Notes under the pieces: model-generated
Database searches by the model: none
What the model was told of the DNA's origin: nothing
The model's input: only the letters and a program-made list of their open reading frames with translations
Shown here: positions 26,958 through 34,808 of the stretch, piece after piece
How the letters are laid out: each line of letters opens with the position of its first letter
Position numbering within the stretch: position 1 is the first letter of the stretch
Source: Streptomyces sp. NBC_00554
GTDB taxonomy: Bacteria; Actinomycetota; Actinomycetes; Streptomycetales; Streptomycetaceae
DNA: 64,000 nt
Direction: 5' to 3'
NCBI RefSeq assembly: GCF_041431135.1
Contig: NZ_CP107799.1
Location: 6,138,001-6,202,000, forward strand
Translations under genes and position numbers: made by a program

Positions 26958-27614
26958 GTGAACCGCCGCCCCAGCCTGCTCGCCACGGCCGCCCTCGGTG
27001 CGGCCACGGCCCTCCTCCTGACCGGCTGCGGAGGAAGTGACGGTGACTCCACGGGCAACGACAAGATCGCCGGGGCCGATACCGGCAGCGAGACGTCGGC
27101 GTCGCCCAGCGCGAGCGCGACGGGTTCGGCGGAGAGGCCGAAGATCGAGTTGCCGTCGGATCTGACGTACGCCTTCACCCCGGATCAGTCCGGTGATGCT
27201 GTCCAGGACGCGGTCTTGAAGGACAACGCAGAGTTCATTCGCGGGCTCGATGCGGCCATCGTTGCTCAGGACCCCCGGCTGCCTGCCCTGGAGTTCTACA
27301 CGGAAGGCGAGGGCGCGGTGGCTGCCCAGCAGTGGGTCGAGTCCTACACGGATGCCGGTTGGACGGTCACCGGATCCGTGCGCTACTTCGACCGGCAGGT
27401 CACGGTGAAGTCCAAGGATTCCGCCTCTCTCAGCTACTGCGCGGATGAGAGCAAGGGTTTCAGCAAGGTCATCAAGACTGGTGAGATCAAGAAGACGAAG
27501 GTCACCAAGGACAGCTACGTCGCCTACGGGGTGCAGGTGGAGAAGAGCGAGAAGGGGGTCTGGGAAGTCGTGAAGATCGTCTCTACCCGAGGGGCGGACA
27601 GGTGCCAGTCATGA
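26958..27614 (+). CDS. Lipoprotein B of the duplicated island module
   Basis: This 218-aa lipoprotein is exactly as long as copy A and nearly identical to it through the signal peptide and lipobox (LLLTGC) and into STGNDKIAGADTG. The central part has diverged, and YCADESKGFSK returns near the C-terminus. It starts at GTG 26958 with AGGAG upstream. Its TGA overlaps the ATG of the secreted partner (ATGA), so the pair is translationally coupled. It is divergent from RHS toxin 1. Function unknown; extracellular, membrane-anchored. Confidence 0.8.
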   Translation: MNRRPSLLATAALGAATALLLTGCGGSDGDSTGNDKIAGADTGSETSASPSASATGSAERPKIELPSDLTYAFTPDQSGDAVQDAVLKDNAEFIRGLDAAIVAQDPRLPALEFYTEGEGAVAAQQWVESYTDAGWTVTGSVRYFDRQVTVKSKDSASLSYCADESKGFSKVIKTGEIKKTKVTKDSYVAYGVQVEKSEKGVWEVVKIVSTRGADRCQS

Positions 27615-28648
27615 GTCGGCTCTCCCGCTTCGCCGTAACCCTGCTCGTAGCGGGCTTCGCTGCAACGATGTCAGCGCCTGCGGCAAACGCTGACCGAACC
27701 CCTCCGGGTGGTGGGTCGGTCGGTGGTGGAACAGACACCGACACGTCGGGCGATGTCGACGGAGACACCATCTCCTCCACCGCTGGCGGAATCGTCTTCG
27801 ACCGCTCAAAGAATGGGAGCGGCAATTCCGTCGGAGCCGTCACCTCCACCACGTCCTGGACCCCGCCCGCTTGCTGGTACGCGCCGAAGTACACCCCAGC
27901 GCAGCTCCAGGCGACTCTGGAGCCGATCTGGGAAGCCGGTTCGACCGGCTACGAGTGGGACGCGGAGCAGCGTAAGCGCTACGTCGATGGTGACCCGTAC
28001 AAGGACTTCAACAAGGACAAGACAGGCGAGGGCTATTTCTGGGACTCGTATGTCAACAAGAACTATCCGCCCGGCTGGAACAGCTGCGAGGAGCCCATCT
28101 TTTGGGTGGACCAAGGCGACCCTCCGCCCGCTGATATCGAGAACGCCGTCACCCCCGAGATCCTCGCCCAGCTCGCGTACGCCGAGATCCGCGTGCCCGG
28201 CACGGAGGTGACCCTGGCGCCGGAAGGCACGACGAAGGTGAACCTGCCGACCTGGGCCTGGCTGGACACCGCCCAGTTCAAGCCGGTCTCGGTCACCGCG
28301 TCCATCCCCGTACTGGGCATCCAGGCGACCACGACCGCCGTACCGGACTCCCTCAAGATCGAGCCGGGCACGGGCGACGCCACGACTTACCCGGCCTCTG
28401 GTGTCTGCGAGATCAACAACGGCAAGATCGGCGAGGCGTACGCCGCGGGCAAGGCGGATGAGACCCCGCCGTGTGGCGTGAAGTATCTGCGCTCCTCGGG
28501 TGACGACTCGTACAAGCTCAGGGCGACGATCACCTGGAAGATCCACTGGACGGGTACCGGGGTGAACCAGGACCAGGCCCTGCCGGACGGCGAGTTCGGG
28601 GCCGAGCAGGACGTGGTCGTGCAGGAGATCCAGGCCGTCAACCGCTGA
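27611..28648 (+). CDS. Secreted protein B of the duplicated island module
   Basis: The 345-aa protein has a signal peptide (LSRFAVTLLVAGFAATMS, cleavage near ANA). Its mature domain is closely similar to copy A: TPPACWYAP, GYEWDAEQRKRYVDGDPY, PPADIENAVTPEILAQLAYA, VCEINNGKIGEAYAAGKADE, and an almost identical last 100 residues. ATG 27611, overlapping the lipoprotein stop, is preferred over GTG 27602. The same cysteines are kept. The C-terminal half is more conserved than the N-terminal half, which may be the variable interaction part. No known domain recognised. Confidence 0.8.
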   Translation: MSRLSRFAVTLLVAGFAATMSAPAANADRTPPGGGSVGGGTDTDTSGDVDGDTISSTAGGIVFDRSKNGSGNSVGAVTSTTSWTPPACWYAPKYTPAQLQATLEPIWEAGSTGYEWDAEQRKRYVDGDPYKDFNKDKTGEGYFWDSYVNKNYPPGWNSCEEPIFWVDQGDPPPADIENAVTPEILAQLAYAEIRVPGTEVTLAPEGTTKVNLPTWAWLDTAQFKPVSVTASIPVLGIQATTTAVPDSLKIEPGTGDATTYPASGVCEINNGKIGEAYAAGKADETPPCGVKYLRSSGDDSYKLRATITWKIHWTGTGVNQDQALPDGEFGAEQDVVVQEIQAVNR

Positions 28649-28691
28649 CGCTGGGTAAACCGGCATACGAAGAGAATCCGGGAACAGACGC

Positions 28692-29009
28692 GTGGCGGAT
28701 CGGCTGGCAGTTGACGGCGATGAGTTGACGCACTTCATGAAGATGCTCAGAAAATCGACCGATTCACTGAAGGGCCTGCATAAGGCGTTGGAAGACGCGA
28801 CCGTCACCGGCCTCGGTACCGACGACCTCGACCGCGCCTGTGAGGACTTCCAGGACGACTGGAAGTACGGAGCCGATCAGATCGGTGAGCAGACCGAGGA
28901 TCTCGCCAAGATCATCGGAAAGAGTCGGGACAGCTACCGCGAGGTCGACAAGGCCTTGGAGGAAGCGCTCAAGAAACCCAGCGAGGGCAAGAGCGGGGGT
29001 TCGAGGTGA
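28692..29009 (+). CDS. WXG100-like small helical protein
   Basis: The 105-aa protein is predicted to be a helical hairpin with the motif FQDDWKYG in place of a strict WxG and a charged, flexible tail. It starts at GTG 28692, and its stop overlaps the start of the next gene (GTGA). Small proteins of this type are ESX/type VII secretion partners or chaperones for the larger WXG-domain protein encoded next. No secretion machinery genes are in the window, so it would depend on a system encoded elsewhere. Confidence 0.72.
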   Translation: MADRLAVDGDELTHFMKMLRKSTDSLKGLHKALEDATVTGLGTDDLDRACEDFQDDWKYGADQIGEQTEDLAKIIGKSRDSYREVDKALEEALKKPSEGKSGGSR

Positions 29010-30352
29010 CGCACCCGTCTGGTACCGGGGATTCGGGAGCCGCCCTCGACCCGCAGTCCCGAGCTGACGTCGGCAAACCTCAGGGGCTCAAGTCCGCCCC
29101 GCACATCCCGAACCCTGATTACACGCACCTGGGCTTCAATCCTGTGCCGGGCAGCACCGAGACGGTGAGCGGCCTGCACAAGAAGCTCGTTGGGTGCGCC
29201 AAGGTTCTCGAAGAGACGCATGAGCTTGTCACCAAGCTGCTGGACGGCAGCTATTGGGAGGGCGATGCGGCCGTCGCCTTCCGTGAGCAGCTCGACGGTG
29301 GTCCGCTGCCGTTGAACTTGAAGAACGCCGCTCACTCCATTCGCAAGGCTGCCAAGCAACTCGATCGCTGGGACGGCGAGTTGGAAGATTTCCGGCGCCG
29401 GGCGAAGCGCCTTGAGGAAGACGCGAAGGACGCGCAGGCGGCCGTGGACCGGGCCAAGGGCCACGCCAGCAAGGCAGGCGACAGTCCTGACCTGGCCAAG
29501 AAGGGCGCCAAGCACGACGGCGCACAGAAGGCCCTGACTCAGGCGAACACGGCGGTGGACGATGCCGAGGACGCACTGGAGAAGATCCGGGGCAAGGCCC
29601 GGACACTCGCGGACGAGCACGAGCATCAAGCTCAGTACCGGGCGGGCAAAATCCGCGACGCGACGAAGAAGCTGGCGCCGCACGAACCAGGATGGTTCGA
29701 CTCGGCGCTCGACTGGGTCACCGAGAATCTGCCGGACATCCTCAGCACTGTGGCTGCCGTGGTCGGGCTGGTGGCGCTGTTCGTTGTGACGGGTGGGACG
29801 GCGGCTGCGGTACTGCTGCTTGCTGCTGCGGCGTTGAGTGCTACAGCGTTGGCTACGCGACTCGCCCAAGACCCCGCGGTCTGGGAGTCGCTGAAGGACG
29901 GGTTCACCAAAGGCGAGTTCGACACGGATTTCTGGAGCAATCTCGTCACGGTGGGAGGGGACGCCTTGGGCGCGTTGCCTGGCCTCGGCGCGGCGTGGAA
30001 GGGCGCTTCGACTGCGGTGAGGGCTACCAGCGAGGCGGGGGAGGTACTCACGATCGGCCAAAGAGTTTCCCGTTTCGGCACCGCCACCATGGACGAGGCT
30101 GGCGCAATCGCGGACCTGGACAATTCCCTGCTCCGTCTGACCGTTCATGGTGCCCGCGCGCCACAGGTTATTAGAACGGTCGAGATCACATCGGCTTCAG
30201 TCGGCGTGGTCACTGCAGGCTTCGGCCTGGTCATGACCGCCGTGGACACCGATGACGACGGCGTGAAGGACGGCTCCGTGGCGGGCGTCGACGGAGCAAG
30301 GCTTGGCCTCGACGTTGGAGGGCTTGTCGATATCGCCCAGCACGTCTTCTGA
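29006..30352 (+). CDS. WXG-domain protein with membrane segment, orphan delivery module
   Basis: The 448-aa protein has a WXG motif YWEGDAAVAFREQL (W84-G86), a long charged coiled coil (~120-210), then WFDSALDWVTENLPDIL and a hydrophobic region (~240-285). It parallels the N-terminal third of RHS toxins 1 and 2 but lacks RHS repeats and any visible toxin tip. Near the end is DTDDDGVKDG, a possible calcium-binding loop, within a Gly-rich stretch. It starts at GTG 29006 overlapping the small WXG protein gene. Likely a type VII substrate or pore-like effector, or a delivery module that lost its toxin; I cannot decide which. Confidence 0.72.
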   Translation: MTHPSGTGDSGAALDPQSRADVGKPQGLKSAPHIPNPDYTHLGFNPVPGSTETVSGLHKKLVGCAKVLEETHELVTKLLDGSYWEGDAAVAFREQLDGGPLPLNLKNAAHSIRKAAKQLDRWDGELEDFRRRAKRLEEDAKDAQAAVDRAKGHASKAGDSPDLAKKGAKHDGAQKALTQANTAVDDAEDALEKIRGKARTLADEHEHQAQYRAGKIRDATKKLAPHEPGWFDSALDWVTENLPDILSTVAAVVGLVALFVVTGGTAAAVLLLAAAALSATALATRLAQDPAVWESLKDGFTKGEFDTDFWSNLVTVGGDALGALPGLGAAWKGASTAVRATSEAGEVLTIGQRVSRFGTATMDEAGAIADLDNSLLRLTVHGARAPQVIRTVEITSASVGVVTAGFGLVMTAVDTDDDGVKDGSVAGVDGARLGLDVGGLVDIAQHVF

Positions 30353-30377
30353 GCCCCGAACAGAGAGAGCCCATCGC

Positions 30378-31067
30378 ATGCACCCCACCGACTACTCCAC
30401 TGCCTGGGACCATCTACCGACCAGGCGGGCTTGGATCATGCACATGCTCATGATCGTCGGGAGGCTGGTCGGATGGATCGCCGTCTGGATCGGCTCCTTG
30501 GGCGTACTGGTGTCATTTCTGACGCCGGGCTACACCTATCTCTTCCTTCCCGTCCTGCTCTACTCGACCTTCCGCGCCGTCCTCCAACTCGCCTACTTCC
30601 GTCCCTCCTTCCAAATCAAGCGTGTCCTGGGGCAATACCCCTGGCAGTTCCTAACGGACGTCCCCCGCGGCCGGAACAAGCACCCTCAGGTCGAGTACGA
30701 CGAGATGTGGTACGAGTTCCCCAACCCGGAGAAGCCTGAGGAGCAGATCCCCCTGCTCTTCTTCATGAACATGCGCACCTTCTGGTGGATGCGACGCTTC
30801 GGCACTTCCAAGACCAAACCGGAACTGAAAGCCCAGATCGAGCCCCTCTGGTTCGCCGGCGACCCCCGTTTCATCGCCGTCATCGCGGCCACCAGCCGCC
30901 GCAGCAAGTCCCCTCGGCGGCTGCATCTCCTCTATCAGCGCACGGCCACGGGCCGTCGAGGGATCGAACCGACCGACTGGAACGCGAGCCCCGCCGCCCT
31001 TGACCGTGCCCGCCGCGCCGGAGCCCACGTTCCCGACTCGGCGCCTCCTCCGCCGCGCCCGTACTGA
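30378..31067 (+). CDS. Membrane protein of the WXG operon
   Basis: The 229-aa protein has two adjacent hydrophobic segments near the N-terminus (MLMIVGRLVGWIAVWIGSLG and the stretch around FLPVLLYSTFRAVLQLAYF). A cytoplasmic, basic, Trp/Phe-rich domain and a Pro-rich tail follow. ATG 30378 is chosen; a longer frame would start inside the upstream gene. It is 25 nt after the WXG-domain protein and 21 nt before the next gene, so the four genes from 28692 to 31808 probably form one operon. The family is not recognised. Confidence 0.7.
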   Translation: MHPTDYSTAWDHLPTRRAWIMHMLMIVGRLVGWIAVWIGSLGVLVSFLTPGYTYLFLPVLLYSTFRAVLQLAYFRPSFQIKRVLGQYPWQFLTDVPRGRNKHPQVEYDEMWYEFPNPEKPEEQIPLLFFMNMRTFWWMRRFGTSKTKPELKAQIEPLWFAGDPRFIAVIAATSRRSKSPRRLHLLYQRTATGRRGIEPTDWNASPAALDRARRAGAHVPDSAPPPPRPY

Positions 31068-31088
31068 TCCGATACAGGACAGGACCCG

Positions 31089-31808
31089 ATGACCGCAGCA
31101 CCCCACTTCGTCGTCACCGACTCGGCCAAGGACCCTGCCGCCGACATCTGGTTCGCCGAACCCGCAGGCTTCACCGCGCTGCCACTGGAGTCCCTGGTTG
31201 CCCCGCCCGGCTCTCCGGCCGCCGACGAGCTGCGCACGGTATTCACCCCGTTTCTGGAGGCTGCGCCCGATGAGCTGATCCGCCAGCAGTTCGTCGCTCA
31301 AGCTGCCGCAAGCCAACAGATGCTCGGGGCCCTGTGTGAGGTCGGCACCGTCCACTGCTCAATCGGCCTGCACCGCGACGACGTAGACGAAACTGCCAGT
31401 GGCGATGGCCAACCCCTGATCTCCCTCTTCACCCTCTCCTGGCGAGACACGGCCGTGGCCCCAAGGGCCGTCACTGCCGCACGCGCCGTTACCTCCGCCG
31501 CGGGCCACACCCACATCGAGTACCTCGAACTGCCTTGCGGCCCGGCCACCCTCAGCGAGACCGTGCGCACAGCCTCCGCCGACAGCGGCCTCCCGCGGCT
31601 TCCCCTCCTCCAGATCCACGCCCACCTGCCCCACCCGGACTGCAAGCGACTGGTCGTCCTCACACTGAGCACGACGGCCGTGATCCGGCGTGAGGAATAC
31701 CGCGCGGTCCTCCGACAGATTGCCGAAACGGTCAGTTTCGACAGTCCGCTGGAGTCGGACAAAAGTGAGGCAAGTCGACTGGGAGAGGGGATGCCAGCGG
31801 TTCGGTAG
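31089..31808 (+). CDS. Hypothetical protein, possibly Mog1/LpqN-like fold
   Basis: The 239-aa soluble protein starts at ATG 31089. The C-terminal pattern, a hydrophobic strand (KRLVVLTLSTTAVI) followed by EEYRAVLRQIAETVSFD, is reminiscent of Mog1/PsbP-like proteins such as the LpqN group found with mycobacterial secretion and envelope genes. No signal peptide is present. It is the last gene of the WXG operon. The fold suggestion is from pattern alone and is weak. Confidence 0.62.
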   Translation: MTAAPHFVVTDSAKDPAADIWFAEPAGFTALPLESLVAPPGSPAADELRTVFTPFLEAAPDELIRQQFVAQAAASQQMLGALCEVGTVHCSIGLHRDDVDETASGDGQPLISLFTLSWRDTAVAPRAVTAARAVTSAAGHTHIEYLELPCGPATLSETVRTASADSGLPRLPLLQIHAHLPHPDCKRLVVLTLSTTAVIRREEYRAVLRQIAETVSFDSPLESDKSEASRLGEGMPAVR

Positions 31809-31862
31809 CCTCGGCCTTCGTAGCAGTGGTCATGTATGCGCCATGAGACCGGGGGTCTTTCG

Positions 31863-32843
31863 ATGCAGGGTAAGAAGACCGAGAGCCTCGCCGGCCGGGC
31901 CGGCATCGAAGAGCGTTTCCTGCGGGACTGGGGGCTCGAACTTCCGGAGTCGATCTTTCGGTTCTGGGCGTTCCTGGAGTCCTTGGGGCCGGTCGAACGC
32001 CAGGCGCTCCGGGACTTGGACGTGTCGCCCGTCGGCATCATGGACTTGTTCGCCGACGCCGGCCTGCGGCCGTGTGAGGGGATCGACGTACGGGTGCATG
32101 GTCGCTACTACCGTGACCCGCCCGAGTTCCTGACCTTCATGCACGGCGGCTCAGACGGCCTGCACCACGGCCTGTGGTTCGACGACGGCCGCACCTGCAA
32201 TGGGGTCGCTTCCTACTACAACAACGACGGCGGTGGAATCGACACCCGTTCGGGCACTCCGCTGGAGGCGCTGCGCGCGATCCTCGAACGCTGCTGGCGG
32301 GACCTCGATGACGATGACATACAGGACGAGGAGACATCCGCGTGCGGGTCCCGTCTGGGTCTGCTGCGCGATGCGCTGACCGTCCACGAGACCGGGGACC
32401 GGCCTGAGGTAGGCATCGCCTATTCCATGGTCTACGACGGGTTCGTCCCGCCCGTGAACCTCGGCCGGCTCACCACGCTGGACGGCGCGGGCGCACTCGT
32501 GACGGGCGAAACCGCGCTGGACCGCCCTGCCCACAATCAGGCGGACGAGTACAAGTTCGCGACGTACATGTATGCCCTGTTCGAGGATCCCGCGGCCCTG
32601 AACGCGAGAGTGCAGGACGCCCGCGGCCGTTGTTCGGCGGGCGATCCGGCGGAGGCTCTGGTCCTGGGCCGCGACCTGCACTGGGCGTCACATGGTGACC
32701 CGGTCCGCGAGACACTCGCGAACGAACTCCTCGTGGTGGCCTATCGCGCGCTGGACCGCCCCTCGCTCGCGGAGATTGCCGACGCCCACCACCGCCACCG
32801 TTCCCTGCCGCGCGTAACCGTCCTGGAGACGAAGAAGGCGTAG
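31863..32843 (+). CDS. HPF1-like (DUF2228) protein
   Basis: The 326-aa protein (from ATG 31863; an in-frame ATG at 31836 is an alternative) shows the pattern of the histone PARylation factor 1 family. This includes FRFWAFLESL, GIMDLFADAG, HGRYYRDPPEFLTF and a following HHGLWFDD. In human HPF1 the equivalent region contains YYDPPEFQT and binds PARP1/2 to complete the ADP-ribosylation site. Bacterial relatives are uncharacterised and often labelled ADP-ribosylation family. The latter half is acidic and less conserved. It sits alone between the WXG operon and a convergent membrane protein gene. Recognition is by motif, without a profile search. Confidence 0.6.
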   Translation: MQGKKTESLAGRAGIEERFLRDWGLELPESIFRFWAFLESLGPVERQALRDLDVSPVGIMDLFADAGLRPCEGIDVRVHGRYYRDPPEFLTFMHGGSDGLHHGLWFDDGRTCNGVASYYNNDGGGIDTRSGTPLEALRAILERCWRDLDDDDIQDEETSACGSRLGLLRDALTVHETGDRPEVGIAYSMVYDGFVPPVNLGRLTTLDGAGALVTGETALDRPAHNQADEYKFATYMYALFEDPAALNARVQDARGRCSAGDPAEALVLGRDLHWASHGDPVRETLANELLVVAYRALDRPSLAEIADAHHRHRSLPRVTVLETKKA

Positions 32844-32890
32844 CAGCCGCATGGACAGACTTGCAGGATCGAGTCGCTCCTCGTGCCCAC

Positions 32891-33427
32891 TCAGCTTGCC
32901 TTTCTGCTCGACGCGAACCGACTTCTCACGCCCTCAAGGCCGAATCGCTCCCAGGGGAGCAGCGCCAGAGGGATCCACCCGAAGCCGACTGCGAAGACGC
33001 CGGCGAGGGCAACGAGGCCCTCGGGGAGGATCCAGCCGAGCTGCGCGGCGATTACGGACACCACCACCAGATAGATGCCGAAGAGAAGGACACCGAGCAT
33101 CTTGCGGGAAGCCTCGATGGGTCGAAGCCTCGGCTTCTCATCAGTCCCGCCAAAGAGCCCCAATATGGTCAGGGGCAGGAACCCTCCGACCACGGCACCA
33201 AAACCAATGCCACCGATCACCAGGGCGATACGTCCGTCTTCCGGGATCGCAGGCGACAGGAACGACTCGTCCGCCAACTTGAGGGTCATATAGACCCCCG
33301 CGAATGCGCCGAGGAACGTGGTCGCCAGGACGAGGATCAATCCGGCCGTGAAGGCGATATTTCCGGCCGTCGAACGTTGAGGTTGCCGAGCCGTCTCGGG
33401 GCGGCCTGCCCGTGGTCCAGCGGACAT
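32891..33427 (-). CDS. Small multi-pass membrane protein
   Basis: The 178-aa protein has four hydrophobic segments (GLILVLATTFLGAFAGVYMT, ALVIGGIGFGAVVGGFLPLT, LLFGIYLVVVSVIAAQLGW, LVALAGVFAVGFGWIPLAL) joined by short loops. ATG 33427 (MSAGPRAG) is chosen because GGGAGAG lies upstream; a longer frame would run through the intergenic inverted repeat. It is convergent with the HPF1-like gene. Family and function not recognised. Confidence 0.72.
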   Translation of the reverse strand: MSAGPRAGRPETARQPQRSTAGNIAFTAGLILVLATTFLGAFAGVYMTLKLADESFLSPAIPEDGRIALVIGGIGFGAVVGGFLPLTILGLFGGTDEKPRLRPIEASRKMLGVLLFGIYLVVVSVIAAQLGWILPEGLVALAGVFAVGFGWIPLALLPWERFGLEGVRSRFASSRKAS

Positions 33428-33456
33428 GGAAACTCTCCCTTTCCTGTGCCTCGGCT

Positions 33457-33548
33457 CCAATTGGCAGCTTTGTTCCAGCAGGCGCGGGGCGGCGGCCGTT
33501 GGTTGCCGCGTCCGAGGGCCCGTCGCGCGGGACGAGTCTGCCAATTGG
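33457..33548. repeat. Paired CCAATTGG inverted repeat in a divergent spacer
   Basis: CCAATTGGCAG (33457-33467) and CTGCCAATTGG (33538-33548) are perfect 11-bp inverted copies 70 bp apart, each containing the 8-bp palindrome CCAATTGG. They lie between the divergent genes 32891-33427 and 33672-34010. This fits two operator sites for one regulator or the ends of a small mobile or regulatory hairpin. The AT-rich palindromes stand out against the GC-rich background. Confidence 0.65.
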
Positions 33549-33671
33549 TCAGGTGCTACGTCTGGACGGGGTCGAGCGATGACCGGGTTCCGCCGCGTCT
33601 CCCTATCGGAGTGTGCGAAACCTGGTTATACCGTGGCGGAACAGTGCCAGTCGTCCGACCCAGGAGCCCGA

Positions 33672-34010
33672 ATGGTCAACAGTCCTACAGCCGTCGTCGA
33701 AGCGGCGTTCCGGTACTACAGGTCACAGGACCGCGACGCGGCCTTCGTTCTCTACGCCGATGATTTCTCGTTCACGAGTCCGCGGGACGATCACATCGAC
33801 AAGGCGGCGTTCTTCGAGCGGTGTTTCCCGACCGCCGACCGGTTCAAGGAGCAGCAGTTGCTGCACGTCACCCCGGCAGACGAAGAACTCGTCTTCGTCT
33901 ATTACGAGTACGAGCTCACGACGGGCGGCAGGTATCGCAACATCGAGGCGATCACTGTCCGGGACGGCCTCATCCAGGAGGTGCAGGTCTTCTTCGGCGG
34001 CAAGGTATGA
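33672..34010 (+). CDS. SnoaL/NTF2-like protein
   Basis: This 112-aa protein has the layout of a small NTF2-like (SnoaL) cone. It has N-terminal helices (AVVEAAFRYYRSQD), LYADDFSFTSPRDD, a central helix, then beta strands ending EAITVRDGLIQEVQVFFGGKV. Such proteins are polyketide-cyclase-like enzymes or ligand binders; the substrate is not evident. ATG 33672 is preceded by CAGGAG. A longer frame upstream reads through the intergenic repeat region and is not used. Confidence 0.72.
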   Translation: MVNSPTAVVEAAFRYYRSQDRDAAFVLYADDFSFTSPRDDHIDKAAFFERCFPTADRFKEQQLLHVTPADEELVFVYYEYELTTGGRYRNIEAITVRDGLIQEVQVFFGGKV

Positions 34011-34074
34011 CAAGCCGTTCCGGTTGGTGCTGCGATCGAGGAACAGTGTTCCGCGGGTCAAGCTGCTGCGCGGA

Positions 34075-34116
34075 CTGGCCTGCCGCTCCAGTGCTCTGGC
34101 CTGCCGCTCCAGCGCT
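34075..34116 (+). repeat. 21-bp tandem duplication
   Basis: CTGGCCTGCCGCTCCAGTGCT (34075-34095) is followed at once by a copy differing at one base (34096-34116). It lies just ahead of the HATPase gene remnant and marks a recent small duplication in decayed sequence. Confidence 0.85.
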
Positions 34117-34173
34117 GCCCTTCTCGCTGCGTCAATGACGCCGTGCGGGCCACGCTCAACGGCACGGCACGGC

Positions 34174-34347
34174 ATGCGTGAAGTGCCCGACGTGGTCGAG
34201 TTGTTGACGTCGGAGTTGGTCGCCAACACCTACCAGTACGCGAAGGGGAACGCCTCTCTACGGCCGGCAGGGCTCGGTGGGGGGCGGGTGCGGGTGCAGG
34301 TGCTCGAGGGCGGCAGGTCCGGGGCCGCGCAGGCTGAGGCTGGGTGA
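34174..34347 (+). pseudogene. Remnant of an HATPase anti-sigma-type regulatory kinase gene
   Basis: The frame gives VPDVVELLTSELVANTYQYA followed by GGRVRVQVLEGG and a stop. This matches the N box of the SpoIIAB/RsbW-like ATP-binding proteins that abound in Streptomyces (LLTSELVTNAVRHA-type). The upstream helices and the downstream G boxes are missing, and the expected His/Asn context is altered. The rest of 34011-34489 holds the 21-bp repeat and no other gene. Confidence 0.6.
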
Positions 34348-34489
34348 CAGCGGCTCTCAGCAGGCCGCCGTAGGGGGAGGTGGGGCAATCTTTGCCGGCC
34401 CTTGGCGCCTCCGATGCCAGCCTTATAGCCCACCTCACTACGGTCATAGGGTTGGCATGTGCACAGAGTGAAGTACGGGGGCGGGCCGC

Positions 34490-34801
34490 ATGGCGGACCT
34501 GAAGAAGGAAGCGGAGTCGCTGGACAAGGCGGCTACCGCATTGCGCAAGGTGTCGCATCACACGACCAAGCCGTTGCACGAGTTCAAGGCAGAGTCGAAT
34601 GATCTGTCGGCGCTCGGCGCGCTCGGGTCCTTGATGAGTGCGACGGACGACATACGCGGTGGTATGCGCACGCTCGCCAAGCTCACCCGCGCCCTCGACG
34701 AGGAGTGGCACGCCGAGGCGAAGCTGATGGGTGAAGTGTCCGATGCCTTCGACCTGTTGGACGTGCTGCTGGCCGCGGCGGCTCGCGGCGAGAAGGGCTG
34801 A
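34490..34801 (+). CDS. WXG100-like partner of RHS toxin 2
   Basis: This 103-aa all-helical protein (ATG 34490 after GGGGGCGGG) has charged heptad-like helices around a turn near GALGSLMSATDD and a Trp in DEEWHAEAKLM. It ends 7 nt before the start of the RHS toxin. Size, fold and position match small ESX-like proteins encoded beside WXG-domain toxins, which act as secretion partners or targeting factors. It has no clear sequence similarity to the one at 28692 beyond architecture. Confidence 0.72.
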   Translation: MADLKKEAESLDKAATALRKVSHHTTKPLHEFKAESNDLSALGALGSLMSATDDIRGGMRTLAKLTRALDEEWHAEAKLMGEVSDAFDLLDVLLAAAARGEKG

Positions 34802-34808
34802 GCCGCTC

